Positions 21,009 through 32,188 of a stretch of DNA of 64,000 nucleotides are shown piece by piece. A program made the translations under genes and the position numbers. Under the pieces are notes generated by a model. It was not told the DNA's origin. It was given only the letters and a program-made list of their open reading frames with translations, and made no database searches. The first letter of the stretch is position 1. The number at the start of each line of letters is the position of its first letter. Source of the DNA: Pseudomonas sp. ANT_H4 (GTDB lineage: Bacteria > Pseudomonadota > Gammaproteobacteria > Pseudomonadales > Pseudomonadaceae); the NCBI RefSeq assembly GCF_008369295.1, contig NZ_VOBG01000001.1:124001-188000 (forward strand). Direction: 5' to 3'.

Positions 21009-22181
21009 ATGAATGTTACATTGAAACCCTGGAGCCGCCGCCTCGCGTGGACTTTACCGATGATTGCGCTGCTCGCCGGCTGCAACGCCAGCAAGCAGGA
21101 GCCAGAAAAACCCCACGCAATTGCCACCTATGTCAGTGCCACCTGGGAAGCCTTGCCGACGGTTTCAGATAGCGATTTGCAGGCAGGATTCGAATCCTGG
21201 CGCAGCGCTTGCCAACGTCTCAAGAGCGATCCGATATGGGGCGCGACCTGCGCCTCGGCCGTCAGCGTTCCGGCAACTGCCGTCGCCATTCGCGGTTTTC
21301 TTAAAGAACACCTCGACGTCTATGGCTTGCGCTCGGCGGACAACACTCCGCACGGTTTGATCACCGGCTACTACGAACCGGTTTACCCAGGCAGCCTCTC
21401 CGAAACCAAAACGGCTCATGTGCCGGTGTTCGGTGTGCCGGACGACCTGATCATCGTCAACCTGGAAAGCATCTACCCGGAACTCAAGGGCAAACGCCTG
21501 CGCGGTCGCTTGGAAGGTCGCGTGCTCAAGCCTTATGACGACGCCAGCGCCATCAATCAACAAGGCTCTACTGCCAAGCCCATCGCCTGGCTAACCAACC
21601 CGATGGACCTGCAATTCCTGCAAATCCAGGGTTCGGGCCGCATCCAACTGGCCGACGGACGTCAACTGCGCGTGGGTTATGCTGATCAAAACGGCTTCCC
21701 ATATCGCCCCATCGGCCGCTGGCTGGTGGAACAAGGCGAACTGAAGAAAGAAGACGTGACCATGGGCGCCATCAGCACCTGGGCCAAGGCCCATCCCGAG
21801 CGGATTTCGGAGCTCCTGGCGAGCAACCCCAGCTATGTTTTTTTCAGCACTCGCCCCGACAGTAACGAAGGCCCGCGCGGTTCTCTTAATGTGCCGTTGA
21901 CCGCCGGCTACAGCGTGGCAGTGGATCGCAAGGTAATTCCGTTGGGCAGCCTGTTGTGGCTGTCGACGACACGTCCCGATGGCGCGCCGATCGTACGCCC
22001 GGTGGCTGCCCAGGACACTGGCGGCGCGATTACCGGTGAAGTGCGGGCCGACCTGTTCTGGGGTACCGGCGATGCGGCGGGTGAGTTGGCGGGCAATATG
22101 AAACAGCAGGGGCAGATCTGGATGCTGTGGCCCAAAGGCGCGGTGCTGCCAAAAGTGCCGGATGCGCCGACTGGGACCTAG
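21009..22181 (+). CDS. mltA: Membrane-bound lytic murein transglycosylase A
   Basis: 390 residues from MNVTLKPWSRR, with a lipobox (LLAGC) anchoring it to the outer membrane. It shows MltA features: GLITGYYEPVYPGS, the substrate groove region LQIQGSGRIQL, and the catalytic Asp in AAQDTGGAI, followed by RADLFWGTG in the 3D domain. It cleaves peptidoglycan to 1,6-anhydro-muropeptides. Confidence 0.95.
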   Translation: MNVTLKPWSRRLAWTLPMIALLAGCNASKQEPEKPHAIATYVSATWEALPTVSDSDLQAGFESWRSACQRLKSDPIWGATCASAVSVPATAVAIRGFLKEHLDVYGLRSADNTPHGLITGYYEPVYPGSLSETKTAHVPVFGVPDDLIIVNLESIYPELKGKRLRGRLEGRVLKPYDDASAINQQGSTAKPIAWLTNPMDLQFLQIQGSGRIQLADGRQLRVGYADQNGFPYRPIGRWLVEQGELKKEDVTMGAISTWAKAHPERISELLASNPSYVFFSTRPDSNEGPRGSLNVPLTAGYSVAVDRKVIPLGSLLWLSTTRPDGAPIVRPVAAQDTGGAITGEVRADLFWGTGDAAGELAGNMKQQGQIWMLWPKGAVLPKVPDAPTGT

Positions 22182-22188
22182 CGATCAT

Positions 22189-22218
22189 TGTGGCGAGCGG
22201 GCTTGCCCGCTCGCCACA
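22189..22218. repeat. REP palindrome, GTGGCGAGCGGGCTTGCCCGC type
   Basis: A single self-complementary copy (arms GTGGCGAGCGGGC / GCCCGCTCGCCAC) lies in the 60 bp between the convergent mltA and MAPEG genes. It could act as a weak terminator for either. The same family recurs at 41202-41353. Confidence 0.8.
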
Positions 22219-22241
22219 TAGAGCCGACCCACAGGCGAGCC

Positions 22242-22628
22242 TTATATCGATACAAAAAAGAAACTCGCAATCAACCCCACCCCCACAAACCACACCAGCG
22301 AACGCAGCATTGCCCAATCCGCCAGGTAGCAAATGATGTAGAGCAATCGGCTGGTAATAAACAACACCGCCAGCACGTTGATAGTCACCAATTCCGCGTT
22401 GCCAGCCAGGTGGGCAATGATCACCGCAGCAGCAAACGCCGGGGTCACTTCAAAGCTGTTGAGCTGCGCGCTGTGGGCGCGCTTGGCAAAACCCTCCAGG
22501 GTTTCCAGGAAGGCCCGAGGATCGTGGTTCTGACGGGGCCCGAACTTGCCACCGCTGAACTTGGCCACACCGATACACAGGTAAGGCAGAGCGATAGCGA
22601 TCAACACACACCAGAAAGCGACTGTCAT
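22242..22628 (-). CDS. MAPEG-family membrane protein
   Basis: 128 residues with four hydrophobic segments and the family-like RAHSAQLNSFEVTPAFAAA in the middle. The MAPEG superfamily includes membrane glutathione and eicosanoid enzymes; bacterial members are mostly of unknown role. It lies downstream of an EamA remnant on the same strand. Confidence 0.85.
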   Translation of the reverse strand: MTVAFWCVLIAIALPYLCIGVAKFSGGKFGPRQNHDPRAFLETLEGFAKRAHSAQLNSFEVTPAFAAAVIIAHLAGNAELVTINVLAVLFITSRLLYIICYLADWAMLRSLVWFVGVGLIASFFFVSI

Positions 22629-22654
22629 AACTCATTCCTTTGTTAGCGTTTTAT

Positions 22655-22799
22655 TTAGAGTTTCATCACGAACATGCCGAACAACACCACCAGAATCACA
22701 CTGACTTCCCGCAGCGCAACGGCCTCGGCAATCGAGCCCGATTGCATGGCCCAAAGCACCAGAGCGCGCTGATAAATTGCAGCATGAGTTGCTCATGCG
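22655..22799 (-). pseudogene. Remnant of an EamA/DMT-family transporter (C-terminal fragment)
   Basis: On the minus strand, an open fragment of about 45 codons translates to a piece containing RALVLWAMQSGSIAEAVALR followed by EVSVILVVLFGMFVMKL and a stop. This is the characteristic end of EamA transporters (usually ...ALRETSVxFAxLxG...GE). An in-frame TGA precedes it immediately, no start or other domain is present, and the end is truncated after MKL. It therefore reads as the decayed tail of a lost transporter gene. Confidence 0.7.
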
Positions 22800-22810
22800 G
22801 TATCTGTCTA

Positions 22811-23650
22811 TTACTTAGGCAAACTGCTTTCACTGCGAATCTGCGCATGACTGATCAAGGCAAAAATAAAGCTGCCGCCGATGATGTTGCCGGCCAGGGT
22901 CGGCCCGGCAAACACCAGCCAGAAATCCTTCCACGGCAACTCGCCGGCAAACACCAGGTAAGACACTTCCGCCGAGCCAACGACGATGTGGGTGAAGTCC
23001 CCCAGGGACATCAGGTAAGTGATCAGGATAATGATCCAGATCTTGGCGCTTTCCATCGACGGAATCATCCACACCATGGTGGCGATCATCCAGCCGGAGA
23101 CGATGCCCTTGGCAAACATCTGGCTGCTGTCGTTTTCCATGACCTTGCGCCCGATATCGAGGAAAGCCAGGTCAGTCTTGGCATCGAAGATCGGCAGATG
23201 CAACATCACGTACGCCACCAGCAAGGTGCCGCACAAGTTGCCCACCAGCACCACCGTCCATAAACGCAGCAGCCGCCCGGCGTTGGCCAGGGTCGGCTTG
23301 CTCATCACCGGCAGCACGGCGGTCAGGGTGTTTTCGGTAAACAATTGCTGGCGTGCCAGAATGACCGCCAGAAACCCCGCGCAGTAGCCGAAGCTGGCAA
23401 TGACCTTGAACCCTTCACCGCCCGGCAGGCGCGAGTTGAGCAAGCCCATGGCCATCAGCGAGAGGCCCATGGTCAGGCCCGCAGCCAATGCTGACCACCA
23501 AAGTGCGGCAACGGTACGCTCCAGCTCCTGATCGCCCTGGGTACGGATGATTTCATGCAAAACCGCCGCACGAGGCGGTTGGTTCTTGTCCACGTCCTGC
23601 TGTTCTTCCTGCGACAGGTTGGGGGTCTTGCCGTCTTTTTGCGTGGCCAT
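22811..23650 (-). CDS. Formate/nitrite transporter family protein (YfdC-like)
   Basis: 279 residues from MATQKDGKT, preceded by GAGGAG. An N-terminal hydrophilic tail of about 50 residues is followed by six membrane segments with the FNT features (LARQQLFTENTLTAVLPV and VVLVGNLCGTLLVAYVM). The family forms pentameric anion channels. The extended N-terminus and overall layout resemble E. coli YfdC, whose substrate is not established. Confidence 0.88.
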   Translation of the reverse strand: MATQKDGKTPNLSQEEQQDVDKNQPPRAAVLHEIIRTQGDQELERTVAALWWSALAAGLTMGLSLMAMGLLNSRLPGGEGFKVIASFGYCAGFLAVILARQQLFTENTLTAVLPVMSKPTLANAGRLLRLWTVVLVGNLCGTLLVAYVMLHLPIFDAKTDLAFLDIGRKVMENDSSQMFAKGIVSGWMIATMVWMIPSMESAKIWIIILITYLMSLGDFTHIVVGSAEVSYLVFAGELPWKDFWLVFAGPTLAGNIIGGSFIFALISHAQIRSESSLPK

Positions 23651-23706
23651 AGTGCTCCTCAATTCAAGGCGTGCCTGTAACTACGACACGCTGGATTCAG
23701 GGCTGT

Positions 23707-23925
23707 TCAGTGGCTGGATAACTTGACCGGCAGGCGCCAGGCCGGGGGCGGCGATAACTCCACCTTGATCCGGCCATCGGGGGCTCGCCATAGGATCATC
23801 TTGCGTTCGCCCGCGCCCTCTTCCACGGGCGCAGCCACACCTTCGGATTGCGCCGCAGAGGCCAGGGGGCTTGTGATGATCGGCGCCACAGTAGCGTGGC
23901 GTGGCACAGATTCGAGCAGTTTCAT
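23707..23925 (-). CDS. Small hypothetical protein
   Basis: 72 residues from MKLLESVPRHATVAP, with a possible TAGGGA ribosome site about 10 bp upstream. The end (RIKVELSPPPAWRLP) is basic and Pro-rich. There is no signal peptide, membrane segment or recognised domain. Codon use fits a gene, but the call is tentative. Confidence 0.5.
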   Translation of the reverse strand: MKLLESVPRHATVAPIITSPLASAAQSEGVAAPVEEGAGERKMILWRAPDGRIKVELSPPPAWRLPVKLSSH

Positions 23926-24022
23926 ACGCGGACTATCCCTACAGGATGCAGTCCTGAATGACGAGAGAGCCTGGGAAATATCCATCCGGACTGATTTGAC
24001 TAAAAATCAAACCGGCGCTGAG

Positions 24023-24427
24023 TTATTCGCTGATGCCGTCATCCTGAAACTGATCCTTTACGTACTTGATTTCGGTACGACCGTGGGGGGCCGGCAAACC
24101 GTCTTCACCCAGGTTGACGAAAACCATCTTTTCCACCGTCAGGATGCTCTTGCGCGTGATCTTGTTACGCACTTCACAGGTCAGGGTGATGGAGGTGCGA
24201 CCAAACGCGGTGGCCGTGATGCCCAGTTCGATGATGTCGCCCTGGCGCGAGGCGCTGACAAAGTTGATTTCGGAGATGTACTTGGTCACCACCCGCTGGT
24301 TGCCCAACTGGACAATCGCGTAGATGGCAGCTTCTTCGTCGATCCAGCGCAGCAGGCTGCCACCGAACAGGGTGCCGTTGGGGTTGAGGTCTTCGGGTTT
24401 TACCCATTTGCGGGTGTGGAAGTTCAT
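24023..24427 (-). CDS. Acyl-CoA thioesterase (hot-dog fold)
   Basis: 134 residues from MNFHTRKWVKPEDLNP, preceded by GGAG at 6 bp. NPNGTLFGGSLLRWIDEEAA is the classic YciA/acyl-CoA hydrolase motif, with the catalytic Asp in WIDEEA. It is likely hexameric and hydrolyses acyl-CoA thioesters; chain-length preference is unknown. The longer frame to 24529 has no family support. Confidence 0.9.
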   Translation of the reverse strand: MNFHTRKWVKPEDLNPNGTLFGGSLLRWIDEEAAIYAIVQLGNQRVVTKYISEINFVSASRQGDIIELGITATAFGRTSITLTCEVRNKITRKSILTVEKMVFVNLGEDGLPAPHGRTEIKYVKDQFQDDGISE

Positions 24428-24495
24428 GGTCACTCCAAAGCGTCTTGCCAAATGATGGGCAACATCATGGCAGAGCAGCGCAGCAAGCTCTATGA

Positions 24496-26163
<1,668 letters not shown>

Positions 26164-26186
26164 GTAACCGGCGCCACCTGCTCTAC

Positions 26187-26287
26187 CTGTAGGAGCGAGC
26201 TTGCTCGCGAAAAGCCCAAAGGCACCGCGCATATCCTGTTTACACGCGTTATCGTTGCGGTTCTTCGCGAGCAAGCTCGCTCCTACA
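26187..26287. repeat. REP doublet (REPIN) between ahcY and metF
   Basis: Inverted copies of CTGTAGGAGCGAGCTTGCTC and its complement are separated by about 50 bp. It is the same family and arrangement as at 12972-13075. It may act as a transcription attenuator or mRNA end for ahcY. Confidence 0.85.
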
Positions 26288-26334
26288 GTACAGATGGATG
26301 CACAGTCGGTTTTCGAGTTCCCAAGGGTATTACC

Positions 26335-27180
26335 ATGTCCCAAGACCGTCGCTACAGCTTCGAGTTCTTCCCCACCAAGACCGATGCTGGGCATGAAAAA
26401 CTGCTCGCCACTGCCCGTCAGTTGGCCAGCTATAACCCCGATTTCTTCTCCTGCACCTACGGTGCCGGCGGTTCCACCCGTGATCGCACGATCAACACCG
26501 TGCTGCAGCTGGAAAGCGAAGTCAAAGTACCGGCCGCCCCGCATTTGTCCTGCGTTGGCGACAGCAAGGCCGACCTGCATAGCCTGCTGACACAATACAA
26601 AAGTGCGGGCATCAAGCGCATCGTCGCTCTGCGCGGCGACTTACCGTCCGGCATGGGCATGGCCAGCGGCGAGCTGCGCTACGCCAATGACCTGGTGAGT
26701 TTCATCCGCGAAGAGACCGGTGATCACTTCCACATCGAAGTGGCTGCTTACCCGGAAATGCACCCCCAGGCGCGCAACTTCGAAGACGATCTGCGCAACT
26801 TCGTGCGCAAGGCCAATGCCGGTGCCGACAGTGCGATCACCCAGTACTTCTTCAACGCCGACAGCTATTTCTACTTCGTCGAGCGTGTACGGGCGTTGGG
26901 TGTGAACATTCCAATCGTCCCGGGCATCATGCCAATCACCAACTACAGCAAACTGGCGCGGTTCTCTGACGCCTGCGGCGCGGAAATCCCCCGCTTCATT
27001 CGCAAACAACTGGAATCCTATGGCGATGACGTCAAAAGCATCCAGGCGTTCGGCGAGCAGGTCATCAGCGAAATGTGTGAACGTTTGTTGCAAGGTGGCG
27101 CGCCAGGGTTGCACTTCTATACCCTGAACCAGGCTGAACCAAGCTTGGCCGTCTGGAACAACCTCAAGCTACCTCGCTAA
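26335..27180 (+). CDS. metF: 5,10-Methylenetetrahydrofolate reductase
   Basis: 281 residues, a typical bacterial MetF TIM barrel. It opens with YSFEFFPTK, in which the second Glu-type position is the conserved acid region, and has ALRGDLPSGMG for folate binding. It reduces 5,10-methylene-THF to 5-methyl-THF, the methyl donor for methionine synthesis. It follows ahcY by 171 bp across a REP doublet. Confidence 0.97.
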   Translation: MSQDRRYSFEFFPTKTDAGHEKLLATARQLASYNPDFFSCTYGAGGSTRDRTINTVLQLESEVKVPAAPHLSCVGDSKADLHSLLTQYKSAGIKRIVALRGDLPSGMGMASGELRYANDLVSFIREETGDHFHIEVAAYPEMHPQARNFEDDLRNFVRKANAGADSAITQYFFNADSYFYFVERVRALGVNIPIVPGIMPITNYSKLARFSDACGAEIPRFIRKQLESYGDDVKSIQAFGEQVISEMCERLLQGGAPGLHFYTLNQAEPSLAVWNNLKLPR

Positions 27181-27200
27181 GGTTCGTTTCAAAGTGCCCT

Positions 27201-27233
27201 GGCCCTCTTAATACGAGGGCCTTTGCCGTTTTA
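27201..27233 (+). terminator. Hairpin terminator after metF
   Basis: The perfect stem GGCCCTC / GAGGGCC with a 7-base loop is followed by a T-rich stretch, 20 bp past metF. Confidence 0.7.
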
Positions 27234-27257
27234 AATGCCCACGAAAACCTGCAGTCC

Positions 27258-27671
27258 ATGAATACAGCCGCCCCGACTCCGCGCCCGCAACTGGTTTACC
27301 TGATATTTGGCTCCGAGACTTACCATCAGGAAGCGGTATTCAGCATCGCCAGCGCCCTGGACGATACGCGCCAGGTCTCCGCTCACCTGCAGCGCTTGAT
27401 GTACAAGCTGATCACCCTGGTGCTGCCCAAGCATCAGCAGCAGTTCATCCGGGAAATCCTCTACGGCTGCTACGAACACCCCAACGAATTCGACCAGGCC
27501 TGTGGCCCGGTTTGGTGGGACAAGGCGCGGCAGAATCAGGAAGAACGCCAAGGCCGTCCTATTGATGCCAGCCTTCTGGAGCACTGGTTCGCCAACCCCG
27601 TTGTGCGCCTGATCCTCGACGAGCGCCGCGAAGCCATTTACGAACACCTGATGAAGTCTTCGCCAAAATAA
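27258..27671 (+). CDS. Conserved hypothetical protein downstream of metF
   Basis: 137 residues, no signal peptide or membrane segment. The opening QLVYLIFGSETYHQEAVFSI reads like the first beta strand and helix of a sugar-transferase fold, but the protein is far too short for one, so I make no functional call. The coding pattern is good, and pseudomonads usually carry a hypothetical gene next to metF. Confidence 0.7.
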   Translation: MNTAAPTPRPQLVYLIFGSETYHQEAVFSIASALDDTRQVSAHLQRLMYKLITLVLPKHQQQFIREILYGCYEHPNEFDQACGPVWWDKARQNQEERQGRPIDASLLEHWFANPVVRLILDERREAIYEHLMKSSPK

Positions 27672-27744
27672 AAATTCAGTATCAGCACCCGCAGATACCT
27701 GTTCCAGAGCTTCTATTTAAGCGGAGACAGTCGTAACCTCAGGT

Positions 27745-28536
27745 ATGCCAGCCATTTTCCAGTTGTTGACAGCTGTTCTTCTCACTTGCCTGAGCCTGAC
27801 CGCCCGAGGCGAGAAACTGCGTATTGTCACCGAACCCTGGGCGCCCTATGTGTACGAGGAAAACGGCAGCATGCGCGGCCTCGACTACGAGACCACGGTA
27901 ATTGTCTTTCAGCGCCTGGGGATTGATGTGCAATGGCAGTTCCTACCCTGGAAGCGTTGCCTGGCCATGCTCGACCAGGGCCAGGCCGACGGCGCGCTGG
28001 ACATTTTCCACAGCAACGAACGGGACAATGTGCTGCTGTACCCCAGTGAACCGCTGTCCCGAGTGGAGTTCGTAATGTTCTATGCCAACGAGCGCCCTCA
28101 CCCGTTCCAGACCCTTGATGACCTGCGCGGCCTGACCATCGGCACTTCGCCGGGCTACCTTTACGGCGCTGAATTCAGCGAATCCACCCTCTTCAACCGC
28201 GAACCGGCCCCCAGCCATGAAGCCAACTTCGGCAAATTGGCCCGTGGACGGATCGACTTGCTGATCACCGATCGCCGAGTCGGCCAGCATGCACTCAAGG
28301 AATTGGGCCTTGAAGACCAGATCACCCAGGCGCCGAACGTGATCAGCAGCCAACAGCAATTTCTCGCCGTGCGCCGTGGCGCGGGGATGGACTTGCTGGT
28401 CCAGCGCTTCGGCGCCGAGCTCAAGCGCTTCAAGCAAGAGCCTGCCTACGCGGCCTTGAGCGCCAAATACGCAGGCGCCAGCGCTGAAACGACCTCATTG
28501 CTGCTTCCAGCGCCACCCCCCGGACAAAACCGTTGA
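27745..28536 (+). CDS. Periplasmic substrate-binding protein (SBP family 3-like)
   Basis: 263 residues with a signal peptide (LLTAVLLTCLSLTARG) followed by KLRIVTEPWAPYVYEENG, the usual N-terminal ligand-binding strand. It has no transport partners nearby and is an orphan binding protein. Ligand unknown. Similar in type to 1182-1919. Confidence 0.85.
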   Translation: MPAIFQLLTAVLLTCLSLTARGEKLRIVTEPWAPYVYEENGSMRGLDYETTVIVFQRLGIDVQWQFLPWKRCLAMLDQGQADGALDIFHSNERDNVLLYPSEPLSRVEFVMFYANERPHPFQTLDDLRGLTIGTSPGYLYGAEFSESTLFNREPAPSHEANFGKLARGRIDLLITDRRVGQHALKELGLEDQITQAPNVISSQQQFLAVRRGAGMDLLVQRFGAELKRFKQEPAYAALSAKYAGASAETTSLLLPAPPPGQNR

Positions 28537-28568
28537 GCAGCAGGAAAGCAGCGCATACTGATTGCTCT

Positions 28569-28576
28569 GTTATACT
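28569..28576 (+). promoter_or_regulatory. Extended -10 promoter element of the helicase gene
   Basis: TGTTATACT forms a TGn extended -10 (TATACT at 28571-28576). No good -35 is seen. Transcription would start near 28583, giving a 5' leader of about 200 nt before the helicase. Confidence 0.5.
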
Positions 28577-28783
28577 CCGGCCTTTCCGCCAGGCTTACGC
28601 CCGGACGCTTGGGTCTATAAAAGACACCCCGATGCAGCTACTGCGCAGCTTTGCAGCCCGCGCGAGCCGTCGAAGTGCCTGCCAGCCCCAGCAGGACCGG
28701 ACGGGATTGCGTTCATCTAAACGCCATTCGCGCCAGGCAAGACTATCCCTCTGGGCCAAGCCCTAACTAAAACAGGATTACTC

Positions 28784-30673
28784 ATGTCCTTTGCTTCCCT
28801 CGGTCTCTCCGAGGCTTTAGTCCGTGCCATCGAGGCAGCGGGCTATACCGAGCCTACTCCGGTGCAACAGCGGGCCATTCCCGCCGTGTTGCAAGGTCGC
28901 GACCTAATGGTTGCGGCACAGACAGGTACTGGTAAAACCGGCGGCTTCGCCCTTCCGATTCTGGAACGGCTGTTTCCCAATGGTCACCCGGACAAATCCC
29001 AGCGTCACGGCCCGCGCCAACCGCGCGTATTGGTCCTGACCCCTACCCGCGAACTCGCAGCCCAAGTGCACGAGAGCTTCAAGCTCTATGCCCGCGACTT
29101 GAAGTTCGTCAGCGCCTGCATCTTCGGCGGCGTCGGCATGAACCCACAGGTTCAGGCCATGGCCCGTGGTGTCGACGTACTGGTTGCCTGCCCAGGTCGC
29201 TTGCTCGACCTGTGCGGCCAAGGCAGCGTCGACCTGTCCCACGTGGAAATCCTCGTGCTGGACGAAGCCGACCGCATGCTCGACATGGGCTTTGTCCATG
29301 ACGTGAAGAAAGTCCTCGCCCGCCTGCCAGCCAAACGCCAGAACCTGCTGTTCTCGGCGACCTTCTCCAATGACATCACGTCCTTGGCCGGCAAGCTGCT
29401 GCACAACCCCGAGCGCATCGAAGTCACGCCGCCGAACACCACCGTCGAGCGTATCGAGCAACGGGTGTTCCGCCTGGCCGCAAGCCACAAGCGTGCGCTG
29501 CTGGCCCACTTGATCACCGCCGGCGCCTGGGAACAGGTCCTGGTGTTCACCCGCACCAAGCACGGCGCCAACCGCCTGGCCGAGTACCTGGACAAGCACG
29601 GCCTCACCTCCGTCGCCATCCACGGCAACAAGAGCCAGAACGCACGGACCAAAGCCCTGGCCGACTTCAAGGCCGGTGAAGTGCGCATCCTGGTGGCCAC
29701 CGACATCGCCGCGCGCGGCCTGGACATCGATCAGTTGCCCCACGTGGTCAACTTCGAGCTGCCAAACGTCGACGAAGACTATGTGCACCGTATCGGCCGT
29801 ACCGGCCGTGCCGGTCGTTCGGGCGAGGCCATTTCCCTGGTCGCGCCGGACGAAGAAAAGCTGCTCAAAAGCATCGAACGCATGACCAAGCAGAAAATTG
29901 CCGACGGCAACCTGATGGGCTTCGATGCCAGTGCAGTGGAAGCCGAGAAGCCGGAAGTGCGCGAGCGTCCGGACGTGCGCAACCCACGCAACAACCCACG
30001 CGGTCCGAAGGGCGATGGCCCGAACGGCGGCGGTGGCGGCGGTGGTCGCAAGGACAAGGGCAAGGACAAGGGCGCCAAGGAAAAACCTGCAGCCAGCAGC
30101 CGCGGCGAACGTCCAGCCCGCGAGCAGAAGCCTCGTGAAAGCACCCCGGCCCGCGAACAGCGCCAGCCGAGCCAACCACCACGTGCTGCCGCTGACCGCG
30201 CCCCGGACGAGTTCCTCGACGACGACGTGGATAACTTCGGTAACCGCGCTGACTACGTGCCCCAGGCCAAACCAGCCCAGGGCCGTGGTCGTCGTCCAGG
30301 TGCTCCGGCACAGGGTGCAGGCACAGGAACTGGTGCTCCACGCACCGGCCAGCCGCAGGGTCGCCAGAGCACTCCGCGCAGCAGCAACGGCGCAACCACT
30401 GGCACCCCGCCAGCCAAGCGCAACGGCCCACGCAACGGTGCTCCCCGTGACGGTCAGGCCCGTCGCGAAGAGGCGCCACGCAACCGCCGGCCAGCTCGTG
30501 ACGAGCAGCCACAGTCGTCGGAACCGGCTGTGCAAAACCCGCGTGGCGGCCCTGCGCCGAAGATCATCCACAAGGAGTCGAAAAGCGATCGCTCCCTGAC
30601 ACCTGAGCAGCTGGATCAACTGCCAGGCCGTCCTCGTGGTGAAAAACCAGCGCTGCTGACCCGCAACCGCTGA
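28784..30673 (+). CDS. rhlE: DEAD-box RNA helicase, RhlE type
   Basis: 629 residues. The helicase core (1-380) shows motif [11 protein letters not shown], Ia [29 protein letters not shown] and [15 protein letters not shown]. From about 395 to the end is a long tail rich in Gly, Arg, Pro and Ala that lacks domains, as in RhlE-type proteins of Pseudomonas; such tails bind RNA non-specifically. It unwinds RNA during ribosome assembly and decay. Preceded by an unusually long leader and followed by a terminator. Confidence 0.93.
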   Translation: MSFASLGLSEALVRAIEAAGYTEPTPVQQRAIPAVLQGRDLMVAAQTGTGKTGGFALPILERLFPNGHPDKSQRHGPRQPRVLVLTPTRELAAQVHESFKLYARDLKFVSACIFGGVGMNPQVQAMARGVDVLVACPGRLLDLCGQGSVDLSHVEILVLDEADRMLDMGFVHDVKKVLARLPAKRQNLLFSATFSNDITSLAGKLLHNPERIEVTPPNTTVERIEQRVFRLAASHKRALLAHLITAGAWEQVLVFTRTKHGANRLAEYLDKHGLTSVAIHGNKSQNARTKALADFKAGEVRILVATDIAARGLDIDQLPHVVNFELPNVDEDYVHRIGRTGRAGRSGEAISLVAPDEEKLLKSIERMTKQKIADGNLMGFDASAVEAEKPEVRERPDVRNPRNNPRGPKGDGPNGGGGGGGRKDKGKDKGAKEKPAASSRGERPAREQKPRESTPAREQRQPSQPPRAAADRAPDEFLDDDVDNFGNRADYVPQAKPAQGRGRRPGAPAQGAGTGTGAPRTGQPQGRQSTPRSSNGATTGTPPAKRNGPRNGAPRDGQARREEAPRNRRPARDEQPQSSEPAVQNPRGGPAPKIIHKESKSDRSLTPEQLDQLPGRPRGEKPALLTRNR

Positions 30674-30684
30674 GTTTTCAGCTG

Positions 30685-30719
30685 TAAAAAAGCGCCCCGA
30701 CTGGTTCGGGGCGTTTTTG
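30685..30719 (+). terminator. Rho-independent terminator after rhlE
   Basis: Stem AAAAAGCGCCCCGA / TCGGGGCGTTTTT with a short loop; a strong bidirectional-type terminator. Confidence 0.88.
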
Positions 30720-30737
30720 TATCTGGCACTTTTCTTA

Positions 30738-31112
30738 TTAATCGACAGCCGTACCAACCTTATGAAAAAGCTTGGCAAAAATAGTCCAGCGACCGTCCAC
30801 TTTCATCAGGTTCAAGTAATCCACCATGATGTTATCGAACAGGCGCAGGCGAACCTTGACCATGGCCATTTCCGGTGACATCACATCAATCATCAGCACT
30901 TCGTCCAATCGCGCAAACCCACCTTCCTGCGGCGACTTACGGCCCTGGACCATGGCGCGATACTCAGCGAAAGGGCGCACGGTCACTTGCCCATCCTGAG
31001 CGGCATACAGCACACAACCCGGATGAAAAACCTGATCGAACGTGTTTAAGTCTTGGGTTTGCAACACATCAAAGTACTCTTTCAACATGCTTTGAATTTC
31101 ATGACTAACCAT
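30738..31112 (-). CDS. NTF2-like / putative lumazine-binding family protein
   Basis: 124 residues of SnoaL/NTF2 fold. The sequence KEYFDVLQTQDLNTFDQVFH at the N-terminus and DGRWTIFAKLFHKV at the C-terminus are typical of this small cone-shaped family. No catalytic residues can be assigned. Divergent from the broken LysR gene. Confidence 0.75.
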   Translation of the reverse strand: MVSHEIQSMLKEYFDVLQTQDLNTFDQVFHPGCVLYAAQDGQVTVRPFAEYRAMVQGRKSPQEGGFARLDEVLMIDVMSPEMAMVKVRLRLFDNIMVDYLNLMKVDGRWTIFAKLFHKVGTAVD

Positions 31113-31219
31113 ACTGGGTCCCCTGATGATTTAACTGTGTGCCATTTCAATAAGTAACATGCAGCCAATTATCAGCAAGGCACCGGACTCGGGTATAGCG
31201 GCTATTATTCGTCCTTTAT

Positions 31220-32122
31220 GTGAACGGAATTCACCTATTGAAACTGCCTCCCCTCGCTGCCTTGCGTGCTTTCGAAGCACTCGCCCGATTGGGCAAGGTG
31301 AACCTGGCAGCGCTGGAGTTGCATGTCACCCACAGCGCCGTCAGCCATCAAATCCGCTCCCTGGTGGAATACCTCGACGTGGCGCTGGTCGCGCGCTGGG
31401 CGTTCATTGGTGTTGACCGATGAAGTCCAGATCTACGCCTATCAAATCCGCCAAGCGCTGGGAGAGATTGCTGGGGTCACCGAAAAGTTTCTGGCGAAGA
31501 CCAAGCATCCACAACTGACGCTGTCGGTCCTGCCCTCGTATGGCCTTTTTTGGCTATTGCCCAGGCTCAAAGGCTTCATGTGCGCCCACCCCGACTTGCA
31601 CCTCAAGCTGGCCTCCACCATGGAGTTCGTCAGTTTTGAGCAGGGGCTGGTAGATTGCGCAATCCGCTTCGGCCACGGCCAATGGCCCGACGTGCATTGC
31701 GAACCCCTGATGGCGGACTCATTGCTGGTGGTCGCCGCTGCAAACTTCAACGGCGGCGCGCTGCCAATCACCCCGCAGGCCGTACTGGAACAGCCGCTGC
31801 TACATGCCAGTGAAAGCTGGCCAGTCTGGCTCAGCGCGGCTGGAATCGAGGGGCAACGCCCTCCCGCCACACTAGAGTTCACCGACTCCACGCTACTGCT
31901 TGAGGCCGTCAGGCTGGGATACGGCATTGCGCTGAGACCCGACGTTCGATTGCCCATTCCCTGATAGAGCGCGGGGAGTTGGTCAAACTGACGGATATCG
32001 AACCCGTGCATTCATCACGCTACTTTCTGGTCTGGCCCAACGGCAGCAAACGTTCGGCGCAAATATCATCACTGCTTAAGTGGCTCAAAGAGCAGGTCGT
32101 GCAGTATCAGGGCAGCCTATAA
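31220..32122 (+). pseudogene. LysR-family regulator broken by two compensating frameshifts
   Basis: Three successive frames together make one normal-length LysR regulator. The first (GTG at 31220) gives the HTH ending near LVEYLDVALVAR at about 31390; the second continues at GRSLVLTDE through EAVRLGYGIAL; the third, from about 31940, gives RRSIAHSLIERGELVKL to the stop at 32120-32122. The reading frame shifts once near 31393-31400 and shifts back near 31930-31940, so the ends share a frame. It is either a recent pseudogene or two sequencing errors. The HTH and binding domain otherwise look intact. Confidence 0.8.
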
Positions 32123-32142
32123 GCTTACAACTGACAGACAGC

Positions 32143-32167
32143 AAAACGCCGACCCTGAGGTCGGCGC
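32143..32167 (-). terminator. Rho-independent terminator of yceI
   Basis: The stem CGCCGACC / GGTCGGCG with a 4-base loop is followed on the minus strand by TTTT. It sits just after the yceI stop. Confidence 0.8.
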
Positions 32168-32188
32168 TTAGGGTTGACGCAGCAAAAA

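Noticed and set aside
28904..30778. A 624-codon open frame on the minus strand opposite the RhlE helicase
   Set aside because: It is an antisense shadow of a high-GC gene; the translation is Ala/Val/Gly-rich without any domain, while the plus-strand frame has all helicase motifs.
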